A stretch of DNA of 52,568 bases from a bacterium (GTDB lineage Bacteria; Armatimonadota; Zipacnadia; Zipacnadales; Zipacnadaceae): the NCBI GenBank assembly GCA_030602615.1, contig JAUVZM010000012.1, positions 1-52,568 of the forward strand. The letters run 5' to 3'. The position numbers and the translations under genes were made by a program. Under the pieces are notes generated by a model. It searched no databases and had not been told where the DNA came from. It saw nothing but the letters and a program-made list of their open reading frames with translations. How positions within the stretch are numbered: the first letter of the stretch is position 1; each line of letters begins with the position of its first letter. This document shows positions 23,639 through 32,546 of the stretch, in pieces.

Positions 23639-24510
23639 AGATTTGCAGCCTCCTCCAGGACGAGCACGACCATCATCAGCTTGTCCCGCTGCTTGCCGCT
23701 GCTTTGGTAGGCCGCCCGCCGCGCGAGTTGGATCAACTTCTGGGTGGCAATGCGATCCTTTATGAACTGTAGTCGGCTGGCCTGTTGCAAGCTGGCTGCG
23801 TTAATGATTTCCTCCAACACCAAACCTATGCGCTGGTAGCCCTCGCGGACAGAGGCCTGAGCGCCAGTGGGATCGACCAACTCCATCTCGGCCTGTTGAA
23901 CCACCATCCGTAGCTGGGCCGCAACGATCCGTCGTTGAAGTGTCTCAAATTGCAACTGCGGGTTGCGGGCCGCCAGGGTACGATTATAAAAAGCACCACT
24001 CAAACCAATCAGCACACCCAATACGACCAATCCCCCGGATAGAGCCAGACGCAGCCTATGCTTGCGACGCTGCCGCGCCTGGACGATAGTTGGGGCCATG
24101 CGGTCACTCAGCCTGGTCAGGGCAGCCACTAACTCGTCGGGCGCCGGGCAGACCTCAGAGCTGCCCGCCCTGGCCCTCCCAACGGTTTCCGCGATCTGCT
24201 GTGCCTGTTGCCGGTCAGCCATCTGTGACAGAACTCGACCGAGCAGGTTCAGCGCCCGGCTGTGTAAGCGGCCAGTGAGCCGCCAGCGCTGCAGAGCAGT
24301 CAGGGTCCGTCGCCAGGTTTCGACAACAGCCGAGTGGGCGGACTCCTCACTGTCCAGGACAGCCAACGCAACCGTGTATAGCTCGTCGGCTAGTTGATAG
24401 GCCACCGTGCGCAGGGCATCAGCGTCTCCCCGGCGACAGGCCCACAATATCTTTTCATCTACACTGTTGTCAGTGCTCAATATGCTATTCCTGAGCGCCG
24501 AACAACTCAT
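23635..24510 (-). CDS. Membrane protein with a sigma-region-2-like N-terminal domain
   Basis: The 291-residue protein begins with 'DEKILWACRRGDADALRTVAYQLADELYTVALAVLDSEESAHSAVVETW', which has the layout of ECF sigma factor region 2 (RRGDxxAL, the helix before DA...ETW). It lacks a region 4. A membrane helix ('LALSGGLVVLGVLIGLSGAFY') follows at about residues 150-172, then a C-terminal helical part outside. The ATG at 24508-24510 overlaps the LolA gene by 26 bp and has no ribosome binding site; a TTG at 24478-24480 with AGGA eight bases upstream is a good alternative. Function unknown; the fold match is inference from pattern. Confidence 0.7.
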   Translation of the reverse strand: MSCSALRNSILSTDNSVDEKILWACRRGDADALRTVAYQLADELYTVALAVLDSEESAHSAVVETWRRTLTALQRWRLTGRLHSRALNLLGRVLSQMADRQQAQQIAETVGRARAGSSEVCPAPDELVAALTRLSDRMAPTIVQARQRRKHRLRLALSGGLVVLGVLIGLSGAFYNRTLAARNPQLQFETLQRRIVAAQLRMVVQQAEMELVDPTGAQASVREGYQRIGLVLEEIINAASLQQASRLQFIKDRIATQKLIQLARRAAYQSSGKQRDKLMMVVLVLEEAANL

Positions 24511-25129
24511 CGCTCAGTCCCGTGTTGATTCGATACCCACTAAAGCTGACCGTGACGGTGCCGGGGCGACCGCCGCCGAGAATCCCGCCGCTAATCTCAC
24601 ATCTCACTTGAGTCGGCATCCAGTACTTGTCGTCCACGTGAGTGTGCTCCCAGTATACCGTTAGTAGCCGATTTAGGCCAGCCCATAGCTCGGTTCGGCT
24701 CAGAGTGTAGCGTGTTCCGTCAATCCATAGCAACACGCGGTCACGCCGGTCAGGGTCGTTGGGAAAGAATTTGAGGCAGTAGATCTTGCGTCCCTGGCGG
24801 CGAGTAACGCCGTTGAGTATGACCCGGCCGGCCTTAGCCAGATGCCCTTCTATGTTGCCCAGCAGCAGGACATCCTTGGGAATAACAACAAGGCTTTCCG
24901 ACTCAATATTGACCTTATCGGGCCGCTTGACATAGACAGTGAAGCTGCGCGGGGGTACCTCGAAGCTGGGGATATCAGTGACGACTTGAACCTTAGCGAC
25001 ATAGTCCTCAATCGCTTGATAGGACTGCTGCAGACGATTCAGTATCTGCTGGGGACCCAGAGTACTGGCACCTTGTAGCCCGCTGGCAGCCAGAAGTAGT
25101 GCAACCGTCACTGTGAGGGTGCTGCGCAT
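24485..25129 (-). CDS. LolA-like outer-membrane lipoprotein carrier family protein
   Basis: The 214-residue protein (ATG at 25127-25129, AAGGAG six bases upstream) has a signal peptide and a beta-rich body: 'ILNRLQQSYQAIEDYVAKVQVV', 'SFTVYVKRPDKVNIESES', 'DRVLLWIDGTRYTL' and 'VTVSFSGYRIN'. This is the LolA/LolB fold used to carry lipids or lipoproteins across the periplasm; variants bind other hydrophobic ligands. It is 10 bp downstream of an ABC permease and probably works with that transporter. Confidence 0.8.
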   Translation of the reverse strand: MRSTLTVTVALLLAASGLQGASTLGPQQILNRLQQSYQAIEDYVAKVQVVTDIPSFEVPPRSFTVYVKRPDKVNIESESLVVIPKDVLLLGNIEGHLAKAGRVILNGVTRRQGRKIYCLKFFPNDPDRRDRVLLWIDGTRYTLSRTELWAGLNRLLTVYWEHTHVDDKYWMPTQVRCEISGGILGGGRPGTVTVSFSGYRINTGLSDELFGAQE

Positions 25130-25139
25130 AAATTGCTCC

Positions 25140-25988
25140 TTAGCAGCGCACATCCTGGCGCCAGAATACACACATAGCGATCAGGCCCGGCCCGGCGATG
25201 TATGCTGCCAGATAGCTGAGTGAAGTGCCCAGCTCCGACCAGTTTATCGTTGCGCTGAGCGCTTCGCGATAGGCCCAGATGTGCTCGGTGAGCAAGTACG
25301 GCTGCAGCCACTGAAAATAGGGTATCAGGCGCAGGGACTGGAGCACCAGCAGCACGGCTACGGTCAGCCCGGCGGCCGTCAGGGGGTTGTCGCATAGCAC
25401 CGACAGCAGCACCCCCAGCGAAGCGACGGCCATCATCGCCACCACAGCCAGGCCGTAGGCCAGGGCCAGATGGCTGAGAGCCTGAGGTTCGGCCAGGATG
25501 CTGAACGACGGTCCGTGGAAACTCATCACCACCAGGTCGCCGCGGCCGAAAACCAAGTATCCCAGGAGCAGACTCAACACCCCTACAAAGACCACCAGAC
25601 CGGCAGCGTGAATCCAGGCGGCAGTCAGCTTCGCGCCCAGTACGGCGGCGCGACGCACTGGCCGAATCAATATAGTGCGCAGCGTACCCGCTTGCTTCTC
25701 GCCGGCGACCAGGCCACCGGTTGCCACGGCAATCAGCAGAGGAATCAATACATGCACGGCAACAGGAAACTCCAGCAGCAGCAGAGGAATGAGCGGACCA
25801 GTCAGCACCTTTCCCCCCACCACGAACTGATCACCCAGCGCTGACTGCAACTGGTGGGGCGGGCCATAGCGCCAGGTCCCCCACACTATGAGGCCAACCA
25901 GCGCCGCCAGCACCGCATAACTGGCATAAGTTCCCCGCTGCGCCCGGAATTTGTGCAGCTCAATTGTCAGCAGTTGGCGTAGCTTCAT
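25140..25988 (-). CDS. ABC-2 type transporter permease
   Basis: The 282-residue integral membrane protein has about six hydrophobic segments and the ABC-2 signature region 'GGLVAGEKQAGTLRTILIRPVRRAAVLGAKL'. It starts inside the ATPase gene (29-bp overlap) and encodes the membrane half of the exporter. The substrate is not evident. Confidence 0.9.
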   Translation of the reverse strand: MKLRQLLTIELHKFRAQRGTYASYAVLAALVGLIVWGTWRYGPPHQLQSALGDQFVVGGKVLTGPLIPLLLLEFPVAVHVLIPLLIAVATGGLVAGEKQAGTLRTILIRPVRRAAVLGAKLTAAWIHAAGLVVFVGVLSLLLGYLVFGRGDLVVMSFHGPSFSILAEPQALSHLALAYGLAVVAMMAVASLGVLLSVLCDNPLTAAGLTVAVLLVLQSLRLIPYFQWLQPYLLTEHIWAYREALSATINWSELGTSLSYLAAYIAGPGLIAMCVFWRQDVRC

Positions 25989-26898
25989 CTTCCTCCGTCA
26001 GCCGCATATAGAGCTGCTCCAGCGTTTCGCGATGGGGAATCAAGCCAAAGACTCGCAGGCCCTCGCCCACCAGCACCTCGTTGATGTCGGCGACGGCCTG
26101 CGGTGCGCAATAAACCTCCACGCCTTTTCGCCGGCTGCGCGCCTCATCGGCGGCGTGATAGCCGCGCAGGATCTGCAAGGCCCGCTGGGGGTTGTTGGTC
26201 AACACTTCCAGCCGCACCTGCCGGCCGCCCAACAGGTCTTCAACCGGGCCACCGGCAACGACCTGCCCATTGAGCAGCACGGCCACGTGGGTGCATAACT
26301 CTTCAACCTCGTGGAGCAGATGGGTAGACATAAATACCGTAACTGACCGCTCGCGGTTGAGCTTCCGCAGCAGGTTGCGGACTTCCACCTGCCCGCGCGG
26401 ATCCAGTCCGGAGGCCGGCTCGTCCAGGATCAGCAATTCGGGCCTCGGCACCAGCGCCTGAGCCAAATACAAGCGCCGGCGCATTCCGTGGGAATAGGTG
26501 GCTACCCGGTCATTGCCCCGATCAGCCAGCCCCACCAGCTCCAGGACCTCGTCTATCTGCTGGCGAGAGACGCCTCCCGACAGTGAGGCCAACAGTTCCA
26601 GGTTATGCCGCCCGGACAGGTATCCGTAGAAAGCCGGCTCCTCCACCATCACGCCGACGCAGTGACGCTTGCGGACGGGCACTGAGCCAGCCGGGCGCCC
26701 AAACAGACGAGCCTGGCCGCCATTGGAGCGGATCAGCCCGGTGAGCACGCGAATAGCGGTCGTCTTACCGGCACCGTTGGGCCCCAGCAGCCCATAGATT
26801 TGGCCCGGCCCCACCGCCATATCCAGCCCGCGCAGCGCCCAGGTACGCCCGTAGCGCTTGGTGAGGCCCTGGGTTTCGATGACAGCTTCACTGCTCAT
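25960..26898 (-). CDS. ABC transporter ATP-binding protein
   Basis: The 312-residue protein (from the ATG at 26896-26898) has Walker A 'GPNGAGKTT', a Q-loop region, signature 'YSHGMRRRLYLAQAL' (the usual LSGGQ is replaced), Walker B 'LLILDEPASGLDP' and the H-loop 'STHLLHE'. The C-terminal part is the extension typical of CcmA/DrrA-like exporters. An upstream frame of 78 codons is unlikely to be used because it has no conserved content. It is the first gene of a six-gene operon that ends at the YprB-like nuclease. Confidence 0.93.
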   Translation of the reverse strand: MSSEAVIETQGLTKRYGRTWALRGLDMAVGPGQIYGLLGPNGAGKTTAIRVLTGLIRSNGGQARLFGRPAGSVPVRKRHCVGVMVEEPAFYGYLSGRHNLELLASLSGGVSRQQIDEVLELVGLADRGNDRVATYSHGMRRRLYLAQALVPRPELLILDEPASGLDPRGQVEVRNLLRKLNRERSVTVFMSTHLLHEVEELCTHVAVLLNGQVVAGGPVEDLLGGRQVRLEVLTNNPQRALQILRGYHAADEARSRRKGVEVYCAPQAVADINEVLVGEGLRVFGLIPHRETLEQLYMRLTEEDEATPTADN

Positions 26899-26917
26899 AT
26901 TCGCCTGTTCCCCTATT

Positions 26918-26923
26918 ATTATA
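26918..26923 (-). promoter_or_regulatory. Candidate -10 of the ABC operon
   Basis: TATAAT lies on the minus strand 20 bp before the ATPase start codon. I found no good -35 at normal spacing, so this is only a partial promoter call. Confidence 0.35.
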
Positions 26924-27061
26924 CCCCACCTATGATAGCAGAACCTATGGGCATGCGTCCATGATAGGGCGAAGGCAGGGAGGGATCTGTAGCGACAAGC
27001 AGAACAATATATGCAGGGGCAACCACGCAGACCGCTCCCGCCGCCCGTACGAGGTGCTTGC

Positions 27062-28345
27062 ATGGTGCACGTATGGAATCGTTTCCTCGATAGCCTTGGA
27101 AGGAGGCTTGTCGCTGAGCTTGACAACGCCAAGAAACGCGAGCGGATACCCGAGCCGCTTGAGTTCTCGCTTCGATGCGTATTGAGGGATGCTTGGGCCT
27201 TTTGGCGAATAGTGTTAGTTGTCGCTCTCGCCGGGTGTCTACTATTCCTCGGGGTGATGGCTCTTGCAGTACGTTCGTGGATGCCGTCTGAGTTCGACCC
27301 ACAAGCTTTGCGCGGCGGCGGAGGCGACGACCTTCTCCTCCATCTGCCCTCCGTGCGGTGGCGACTTCTTGAATCGTTCGCCCTCGTGCTGGGTACTAGC
27401 GCAAGTGCCGTACTAGCTTCGGGCGCTGGGCTGCTACTGCTCTTCTATCTGCTCTTTGAACTGGGTAAGCAGTGGTCATACTCTCATATAAAGAACCAGA
27501 CCGCCAGGAGAAGAGTTGCCCTGTGGCTTGCCAGATGGTGGGGACAAGTTCTGAAGCCGCGGCTGTATCGGGTCGTATTCGTGATCTTGGTGGTCGGGTC
27601 CGTCCCGGTATTCGTGGCTGCCTCGTGGCAGCAGGCCGTCCTATACACGGCGGTAGTCCTCGTTCTTGCGATCTCTGTGCTAAGCCTGGTATGGCTGGTA
27701 TACGTGGCCGCAGTCCTCAGGCAGAGAACTGGATACCGCAATATCCTTTTGGGGCCCGCCTCCAGGGTCACTATCGCCCGGTCTATGCTATTGCTTTTCG
27801 TCATCCTGAGTGTGGTTAACCTTGTAGCCGCCCCAGCCATGCTGGGCAGCGCACGTGCCGCTATGCAGTACGCAGCAGTCCCGCTAACACAGCGCATTCT
27901 TGCTGCGGGTGTAGCTGGGCTGCCTGCTGATGTGCACAAGGGCGCCAAGGCGGTTCTCACAAAGGAGCTTACCGAGTTGGGCCGACGCGTAGAGAGCGAG
28001 CTCGTGCCCGGCTTGTGGTGGGGCGTCGCCCCAGGGGTGCCGTGGCCAGGTTTTGCTACTGTCCAGTGTGCATTAGGGGTGGCTTACTCGGTACATGTCA
28101 CATTGGGCTACCTGGTTCCGTTTTGGCTCTACCGACAAGCCGCGAAGAGAAGGCAGCGTTTTACCTCAGCGCTGGCTAGCGTGGTGGCCAGCAATTTAGC
28201 ATTGGCCGTCATCTCACTCGTCTTTTTCGCACTAAGAGTCCACGTGCTATTCTGGCTGGTTCTCATTCCTATTGGCACGTTCCTCCACCTAGAGATCAAC
28301 GAGCTAGAGCGAGAACACAAGTGGATCCAACGCTTGATCAAATGA
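27062..28345 (+). CDS. Polytopic membrane protein of unknown function
   Basis: From the ATG at 27062 (GAGG about eight bases upstream) this 427-residue protein has about six or seven hydrophobic helices: 'IVLVVALAGCLLFLGVMALAV', 'VLASGAGLLLLFYLLFEL', 'VVFVILVVGSVPVFVAASW', 'AVLYTAVVLVLAISVLSLVWLVYVAAVL', 'LLLFVILSVVNLVAAPAML' and 'LALAVISLVFFALRVHVLFWLVLIPIG'. The N-terminus is basic and faces the cytoplasm. It is divergent from the ABC operon and precedes the YihY-like gene on the same strand. I do not recognise a family. Confidence 0.7.
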   Translation: MVHVWNRFLDSLGRRLVAELDNAKKRERIPEPLEFSLRCVLRDAWAFWRIVLVVALAGCLLFLGVMALAVRSWMPSEFDPQALRGGGGDDLLLHLPSVRWRLLESFALVLGTSASAVLASGAGLLLLFYLLFELGKQWSYSHIKNQTARRRVALWLARWWGQVLKPRLYRVVFVILVVGSVPVFVAASWQQAVLYTAVVLVLAISVLSLVWLVYVAAVLRQRTGYRNILLGPASRVTIARSMLLLFVILSVVNLVAAPAMLGSARAAMQYAAVPLTQRILAAGVAGLPADVHKGAKAVLTKELTELGRRVESELVPGLWWGVAPGVPWPGFATVQCALGVAYSVHVTLGYLVPFWLYRQAAKRRQRFTSALASVVASNLALAVISLVFFALRVHVLFWLVLIPIGTFLHLEINELEREHKWIQRLIK

Positions 28346-28468
28346 GTCTCCATGATTTTCGCCTGGCCACGCCGGTGTGGCGCCGGGGGCCGCGGAAGGC
28401 GGCGGGATGCTGGCAGTAGTCGGTTCGAGTGCGCCGGCAAGTTCGGGGCGACAGGAAGGTGATACGCT

Positions 28469-28570
28469 ATGCTTAGCAAGGGGCAGTTGAGGCTCTACTG
28501 GTCAGTGCTGCTGGCGGTGACGCTGGGGCGGCGGGAACCGGCAGAAGGTGAAGTGAGCAGAGGGATATGA
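28469..28570 (+). CDS. Small 33-residue protein coupled to the YihY-like gene (putative)
   Basis: The frame encodes MLSKGQLRLYWSVLLAVTLGRREPAEGEVSRGI. An AGGTGA lies six bases before the ATG, and the stop overlaps the next ATG as ATGA. The sequence has one short hydrophobic stretch (YWSVLLAVTLG). It is too short for any homology judgement; the ribosome binding site and the overlap are the only evidence. Confidence 0.4.
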   Translation: MLSKGQLRLYWSVLLAVTLGRREPAEGEVSRGI

Positions 28571-29478
28571 TCCAGGCATACTGGTTACGGCTCGTTAGCA
28601 CACTGGCCTTTTGGGGACGGGTTATTGGGCGGGCCGGGCGCCATTATAACCAACTGCACTCGGGGATGCTGGCAGCGGCCATCGCCTACTATGCGCTGGT
28701 CTGTCTGGCGCCACTGGCGCTGCTGACGGTAGTAGCGCTGCAGGCGTGGTCGGGATCATCCGAGGCGGCTAACGAATACCTGCGGCAGTTGATCGGCGCG
28801 GTATTCCCCGAGCCCGGTGAGATCCTGAAGTTGCTCGGTCAGGGGCTGCACCAGCCCGGTGCACGAGCCATCCTCGGCGGGGCCGTGGGCCTCGCGGCGC
28901 TGGCCTGGGCAACTCTGCGCCTGTTTGAGGCGGTGGAACGGGGTCTGACCGTGATATGGGCCCAGCGGCCCCGGCGCCATATTGCCATTCGCAAGCTGAT
29001 GGCAATGGCCACGCTGGTCGGCGTGGGAGTAATAGGCGCCACCTTCATCCTGACCATGACGCTGTCGGCGTGGCTGCGGCGGATGGTCGAACAGACTGAC
29101 GCAGGTAGCGAATTCCTGGCGCGCTTGCCCTGGCCCTCAGGCACCACCGGCACCGTCACCGCTTTCATACTGTCAGTGCTTGCCCTGTACGTGGCCTACA
29201 AATTGCTGCCGGAGGGCTGGGTATCGAACCGGGCCGCGGCACTGGCCGCCCTGTCGGCGGCCGTGCTGGTGCAAGTGGCCGGCAGGCTATTCAATTTCAC
29301 CATCGTGGGCGTCGTGTACCTGAGCATGGTCTACGGCACCCTGACCTGGGTGATCATCTTCCTGCTGTGGGCCTACTTCGGTGCGGTCATCCTGCTGCTC
29401 GGGGCACACCTGGGCTGGGCCTATGATACGCAACACGCGAAGAACTCGGTGCCCACCGAAGCTGAGGCTTCTTCGTAG
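28567..29478 (+). CDS. YihY/UPF0761-family membrane protein
   Basis: The 303-residue protein has six hydrophobic helices and family features: 'MLAAAIAYYALVCLAPLALLTVVALQAW' at the start and 'GVVYLSMVYGTLTWVIIFLLWAYFGAVILLLGAHL' near the end. This family was once called ribonuclease BN, but that name is an error of annotation; the role is unknown. It has a weak ribosome binding site, consistent with coupling to the preceding small frame. Confidence 0.9.
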   Translation: MIQAYWLRLVSTLAFWGRVIGRAGRHYNQLHSGMLAAAIAYYALVCLAPLALLTVVALQAWSGSSEAANEYLRQLIGAVFPEPGEILKLLGQGLHQPGARAILGGAVGLAALAWATLRLFEAVERGLTVIWAQRPRRHIAIRKLMAMATLVGVGVIGATFILTMTLSAWLRRMVEQTDAGSEFLARLPWPSGTTGTVTAFILSVLALYVAYKLLPEGWVSNRAAALAALSAAVLVQVAGRLFNFTIVGVVYLSMVYGTLTWVIIFLLWAYFGAVILLLGAHLGWAYDTQHAKNSVPTEAEASS

Positions 29479-29698
29479 CTCGTCGCCAGGCCAGACAGGA
29501 GGATTTTTGCAGCTTTCGGCGAATAAGATAATTGCGGATGAGGTGCTGACGGATGTGCACGGACAGGAGGAATGAGGTGGACCACAATGGCTAGTAATCT
29601 TCTTCAAGAAGCTCCCGTCAGCTTAGTTCACACTTGCGGTAACCACGGCCCCTCTGCGAGCCGAAGCCCTCGGATACACACAAGCAGGAGGACACTGA

Positions 29699-30751
29699 AT
29701 GAGTGAACTTCGCAAGGACCCGATAGTTGACCGCTGGGTGATTATCGCCGCCGAACGCGGGCGGCGTCCCTCCGACTTCGAGACCACACCCGAGCCACCT
29801 ACCTCAGAGGGGTGCCCGTTTTGTGAAGGCAACGAGGCGACGACTCCGCCGGAGATATATGCCGTCCGTGACGGTACCGCACCCAACACGCCCGGTTGGC
29901 AAGTACGGGTGGTGCCCAACAAATTCCCCGCGTTGGCCATCGAAGGGGAACTGATGCGCTCAGGCTTTGGTCGTCTGGATCGTATGACCGGCGTGGGTGC
30001 CCACGAAGTGATAATTGAAAGCCCCAATCACTTCGATGATATTCCTGCTATGAGCACCGACCACGTCGCACTCATTCTCGACACCTACGCCCAGCGCACT
30101 GAGGACCTGCGGCGCGACGAGCGCTTCCGCCATATAATTGTCTTTCGCAACTACAAGAGCGCAGCCGGAGCCTCCTTGAGTCATCCCCACTCTCAGCTTA
30201 TTGCTCTGCCCTTCATCCCAAAAATAACCAGGGAGAAGCTAGCAAGTGCCCAGGAGTACTACCGAGGCAAAGAACGCTGCATATTCTGCGACTTGATCGA
30301 ACAGGAACTGAGTATGCCTGAGCAGGAACGGGTCATCTACTGCAATGACTGCTTTCTGATTCTATCACCGTTCGCCGCCCGTTTTCCCTTTTCAGTCGAG
30401 ATCTATCCGCTGCAACACTGCCACGACTTTGTGGAGATGGACTCAAGCACGCGCCTGGCTCTGGCCGAGGCGCTGCAATTCATCTTCGGCCAGTACAAGA
30501 ATACTTTAGCTGACCCGGCCTACAATATGACGCTGCAAACCGCGCCCAATACCAGCCCGCGGCCTGGTCATCCTGATTATTGGAGCAGCATCGCCTACGA
30601 CTATCACTGGCATCTGGAGATATTCCCACGGCTTACCAAGGTGGCCGGGTTTGAATGGGGCACCGGTTGCTACATCAACCCGGTTGCTCCAGAGGATGCC
30701 GCTCGGTACTTGCGGCCAGAGTCGTGGTCGCCGGGAGCCAATGAGCAATGA
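29699..30751 (+). CDS. galT: Galactose-1-phosphate uridylyltransferase family protein
   Basis: The 350-residue protein has the GalT architecture: a first zinc pair in C39-P-F-C42, the catalytic 'SHPHSQ' (H162, H164, Q166; the uridylylated His is in this motif), a second CIFC pair at 194-197, and 'YHWHLEIFPRLTKVAGFEWGTGCYINPVAPEDAA' near the C-terminus. GalT moves UMP from UDP-glucose to galactose 1-phosphate. The gene leads a glycogen operon, so a related nucleotide such as ADP-glucose could be used instead; this cannot be told from sequence. It is preceded by an AGGAGG ribosome binding site and overlaps the kinase start by four bases. Confidence 0.88.
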   Translation: MSELRKDPIVDRWVIIAAERGRRPSDFETTPEPPTSEGCPFCEGNEATTPPEIYAVRDGTAPNTPGWQVRVVPNKFPALAIEGELMRSGFGRLDRMTGVGAHEVIIESPNHFDDIPAMSTDHVALILDTYAQRTEDLRRDERFRHIIVFRNYKSAAGASLSHPHSQLIALPFIPKITREKLASAQEYYRGKERCIFCDLIEQELSMPEQERVIYCNDCFLILSPFAARFPFSVEIYPLQHCHDFVEMDSSTRLALAEALQFIFGQYKNTLADPAYNMTLQTAPNTSPRPGHPDYWSSIAYDYHWHLEIFPRLTKVAGFEWGTGCYINPVAPEDAARYLRPESWSPGANEQ

Positions 30752-32517
30752 ACGCAGACGAACGCCCAGTTTATCGAAGTTTGTGTGAATCAATAGTCGC
30801 CCATATGCCCAGCCGGGTATTGGTAATTGACCGGGACATGACTATCCGCTATGCCAGCCCCGCCTACTGCAAGATGCGCGATGTTAGCCTCGACGAGATA
30901 GTAGGAACAAGTCTGGAAGAACTCTTTCCCGCCACAATTTTGACTGAAGCCGGTCTGGCCGAGGCGATAAATAATACGATCACCCACCAACACGATACCC
31001 ACTGGTCCGGCTACCGCCAGCCTACAGTCGACCACGGCCAGCGTATCATCGATATTCGTCTGGACCCATGCATCTGCGAGGACGAACAGCTGGTACTGCT
31101 GACCATCGAAGACGTCTCAGAGCGCCACCGCCAGCTTTACGAACGCGACATCATCCAGCAGATCAGCCGCGTTATGTTGAGCATCGTCAATTTGCCGCGA
31201 CTGCTCCACGCCATTCTCACAGCAATGACCGCGGGGGGAGCTGCCGGCCTGGGCTTCAATCGAGCGATCCTGCTGCTGGTAGACGAAGAGGCCGGGATGC
31301 TCAAAGCCGAGATGGCTGTTGGCCCCCGTGACGCCGAGCAGGCATACGAAATCTGGTCACAGATCGAACTGAAAGAGCACCGCACACTCGACGATCTATT
31401 GGCCGATGTGTCGGAACTTTCCATCCCGGAAGAACAACCATTGCATGAACTGGTCGAACAGCTACAGTTCCCACTGGAGGACACTGATACTCTACCTACC
31501 GCAGCCGTGGTCGAAGCCGAGACGTGCTATGTCACTGAGCGAAGAAATGATCCCCGCGTTGACGAGCATCTGTATGAATTGCTGCAGACTGACGCCTTCG
31601 TAGTTGCCCCTCTGTTGATTGAGGGACAAGCCATCGGCGCAGTAATTGCCGACAACTTTGTCACTCGCGACCCCATATCCGAGGCCGATGTCCAGCTCCT
31701 CAATACTCTGGCCAATCATGCAGCACTGGCTATTGAACGAGCCCGAGCCTATGAGGAGATTCAGCAGCGGGCCGGGCAACTGGAAGAGGCATACGAACAG
31801 TTAGCCGCCGCCCAGAAAGACAAGATTGAGGCCGAGAAGCTGGCCGTTGTCGGTGAGCTGACCGCGATGGTGGCCCACGAAATCCGCAACCCGCTCGCCA
31901 CTATCGGCGGCTTTGCCCGCTCTATGCTGCGAGGTCCTGATGAGCTCAACCGTATCCTACGCAACTCCCAGATCATTCTGGAAGAGGTGGAGCGACTTGA
32001 ACATATCCTCAGCCGCCTGCTGGACTTTGCCAGGGCCCCGTCCAGCGGGATGGTTCTCGATCGCATCGAGCCGCTGGTAGAGTACGCCCGCCAGGTCACC
32101 GAGAGCCTGGCCGAGCAAGCTGACGTGGAGATCCGCGTCAATGTCGAGCAGGATCTACCCGAAGTCTTTTTGGATCACGACCAGTTTCAACAGGTCATCG
32201 CCAACCTCGTCCGCAATGGTGTAGAAGCAATGCCCCAAGGCGGGGTGCTGGAGATAGGTGCTCGGAGCGGCGAAGAATCAGTCGAACTGTATGTGTCAGA
32301 CACTGGTGCCGGAATCAGCGAAGAACACGTTGATGAGATTTTCGACTTGTTCTACACCACCAAGCCGTCGGGTACCGGCCTGGGTCTGGCCTTGAGCCAG
32401 AGAATAGTCGAGCGGCACGGAGCTGAACTGAGAGTCAGCAGCGAAAAAGGCAAAGGCACTACCTTTGTAATTGCCCTGCCTATTCCAACTCAGGATAACA
32501 AAGCAGCGCCAGCCTGA
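30748..32517 (+). CDS. Sensor histidine kinase with PAS and GAF domains
   Basis: The 589-residue protein is soluble, without membrane helices. A PAS domain occupies about residues 12-120, a GAF domain about 145-335, then a coiled coil. The HisKA site is 'VAHEIRNPLATIGGFA' with the phosphoacceptor H377. The ATPase has N box 'NLVRNGVEAM', 'SDTGAG' at 517-522 and 'TTKPSGTGLGLAL'. It therefore senses an internal signal. It overlaps galT by ATGA and is followed by a response regulator. Confidence 0.93.
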   Translation: MNADERPVYRSLCESIVAHMPSRVLVIDRDMTIRYASPAYCKMRDVSLDEIVGTSLEELFPATILTEAGLAEAINNTITHQHDTHWSGYRQPTVDHGQRIIDIRLDPCICEDEQLVLLTIEDVSERHRQLYERDIIQQISRVMLSIVNLPRLLHAILTAMTAGGAAGLGFNRAILLLVDEEAGMLKAEMAVGPRDAEQAYEIWSQIELKEHRTLDDLLADVSELSIPEEQPLHELVEQLQFPLEDTDTLPTAAVVEAETCYVTERRNDPRVDEHLYELLQTDAFVVAPLLIEGQAIGAVIADNFVTRDPISEADVQLLNTLANHAALAIERARAYEEIQQRAGQLEEAYEQLAAAQKDKIEAEKLAVVGELTAMVAHEIRNPLATIGGFARSMLRGPDELNRILRNSQIILEEVERLEHILSRLLDFARAPSSGMVLDRIEPLVEYARQVTESLAEQADVEIRVNVEQDLPEVFLDHDQFQQVIANLVRNGVEAMPQGGVLEIGARSGEESVELYVSDTGAGISEEHVDEIFDLFYTTKPSGTGLGLALSQRIVERHGAELRVSSEKGKGTTFVIALPIPTQDNKAAPA

Positions 32518-32546
32518 TGAGATGCCGTTTGAGGGGAGCAAACACA

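Noticed and set aside
28567-29478. Ribonuclease BN
   Set aside because: This old label belongs to a misannotation of the YihY family; no nuclease motif is present.
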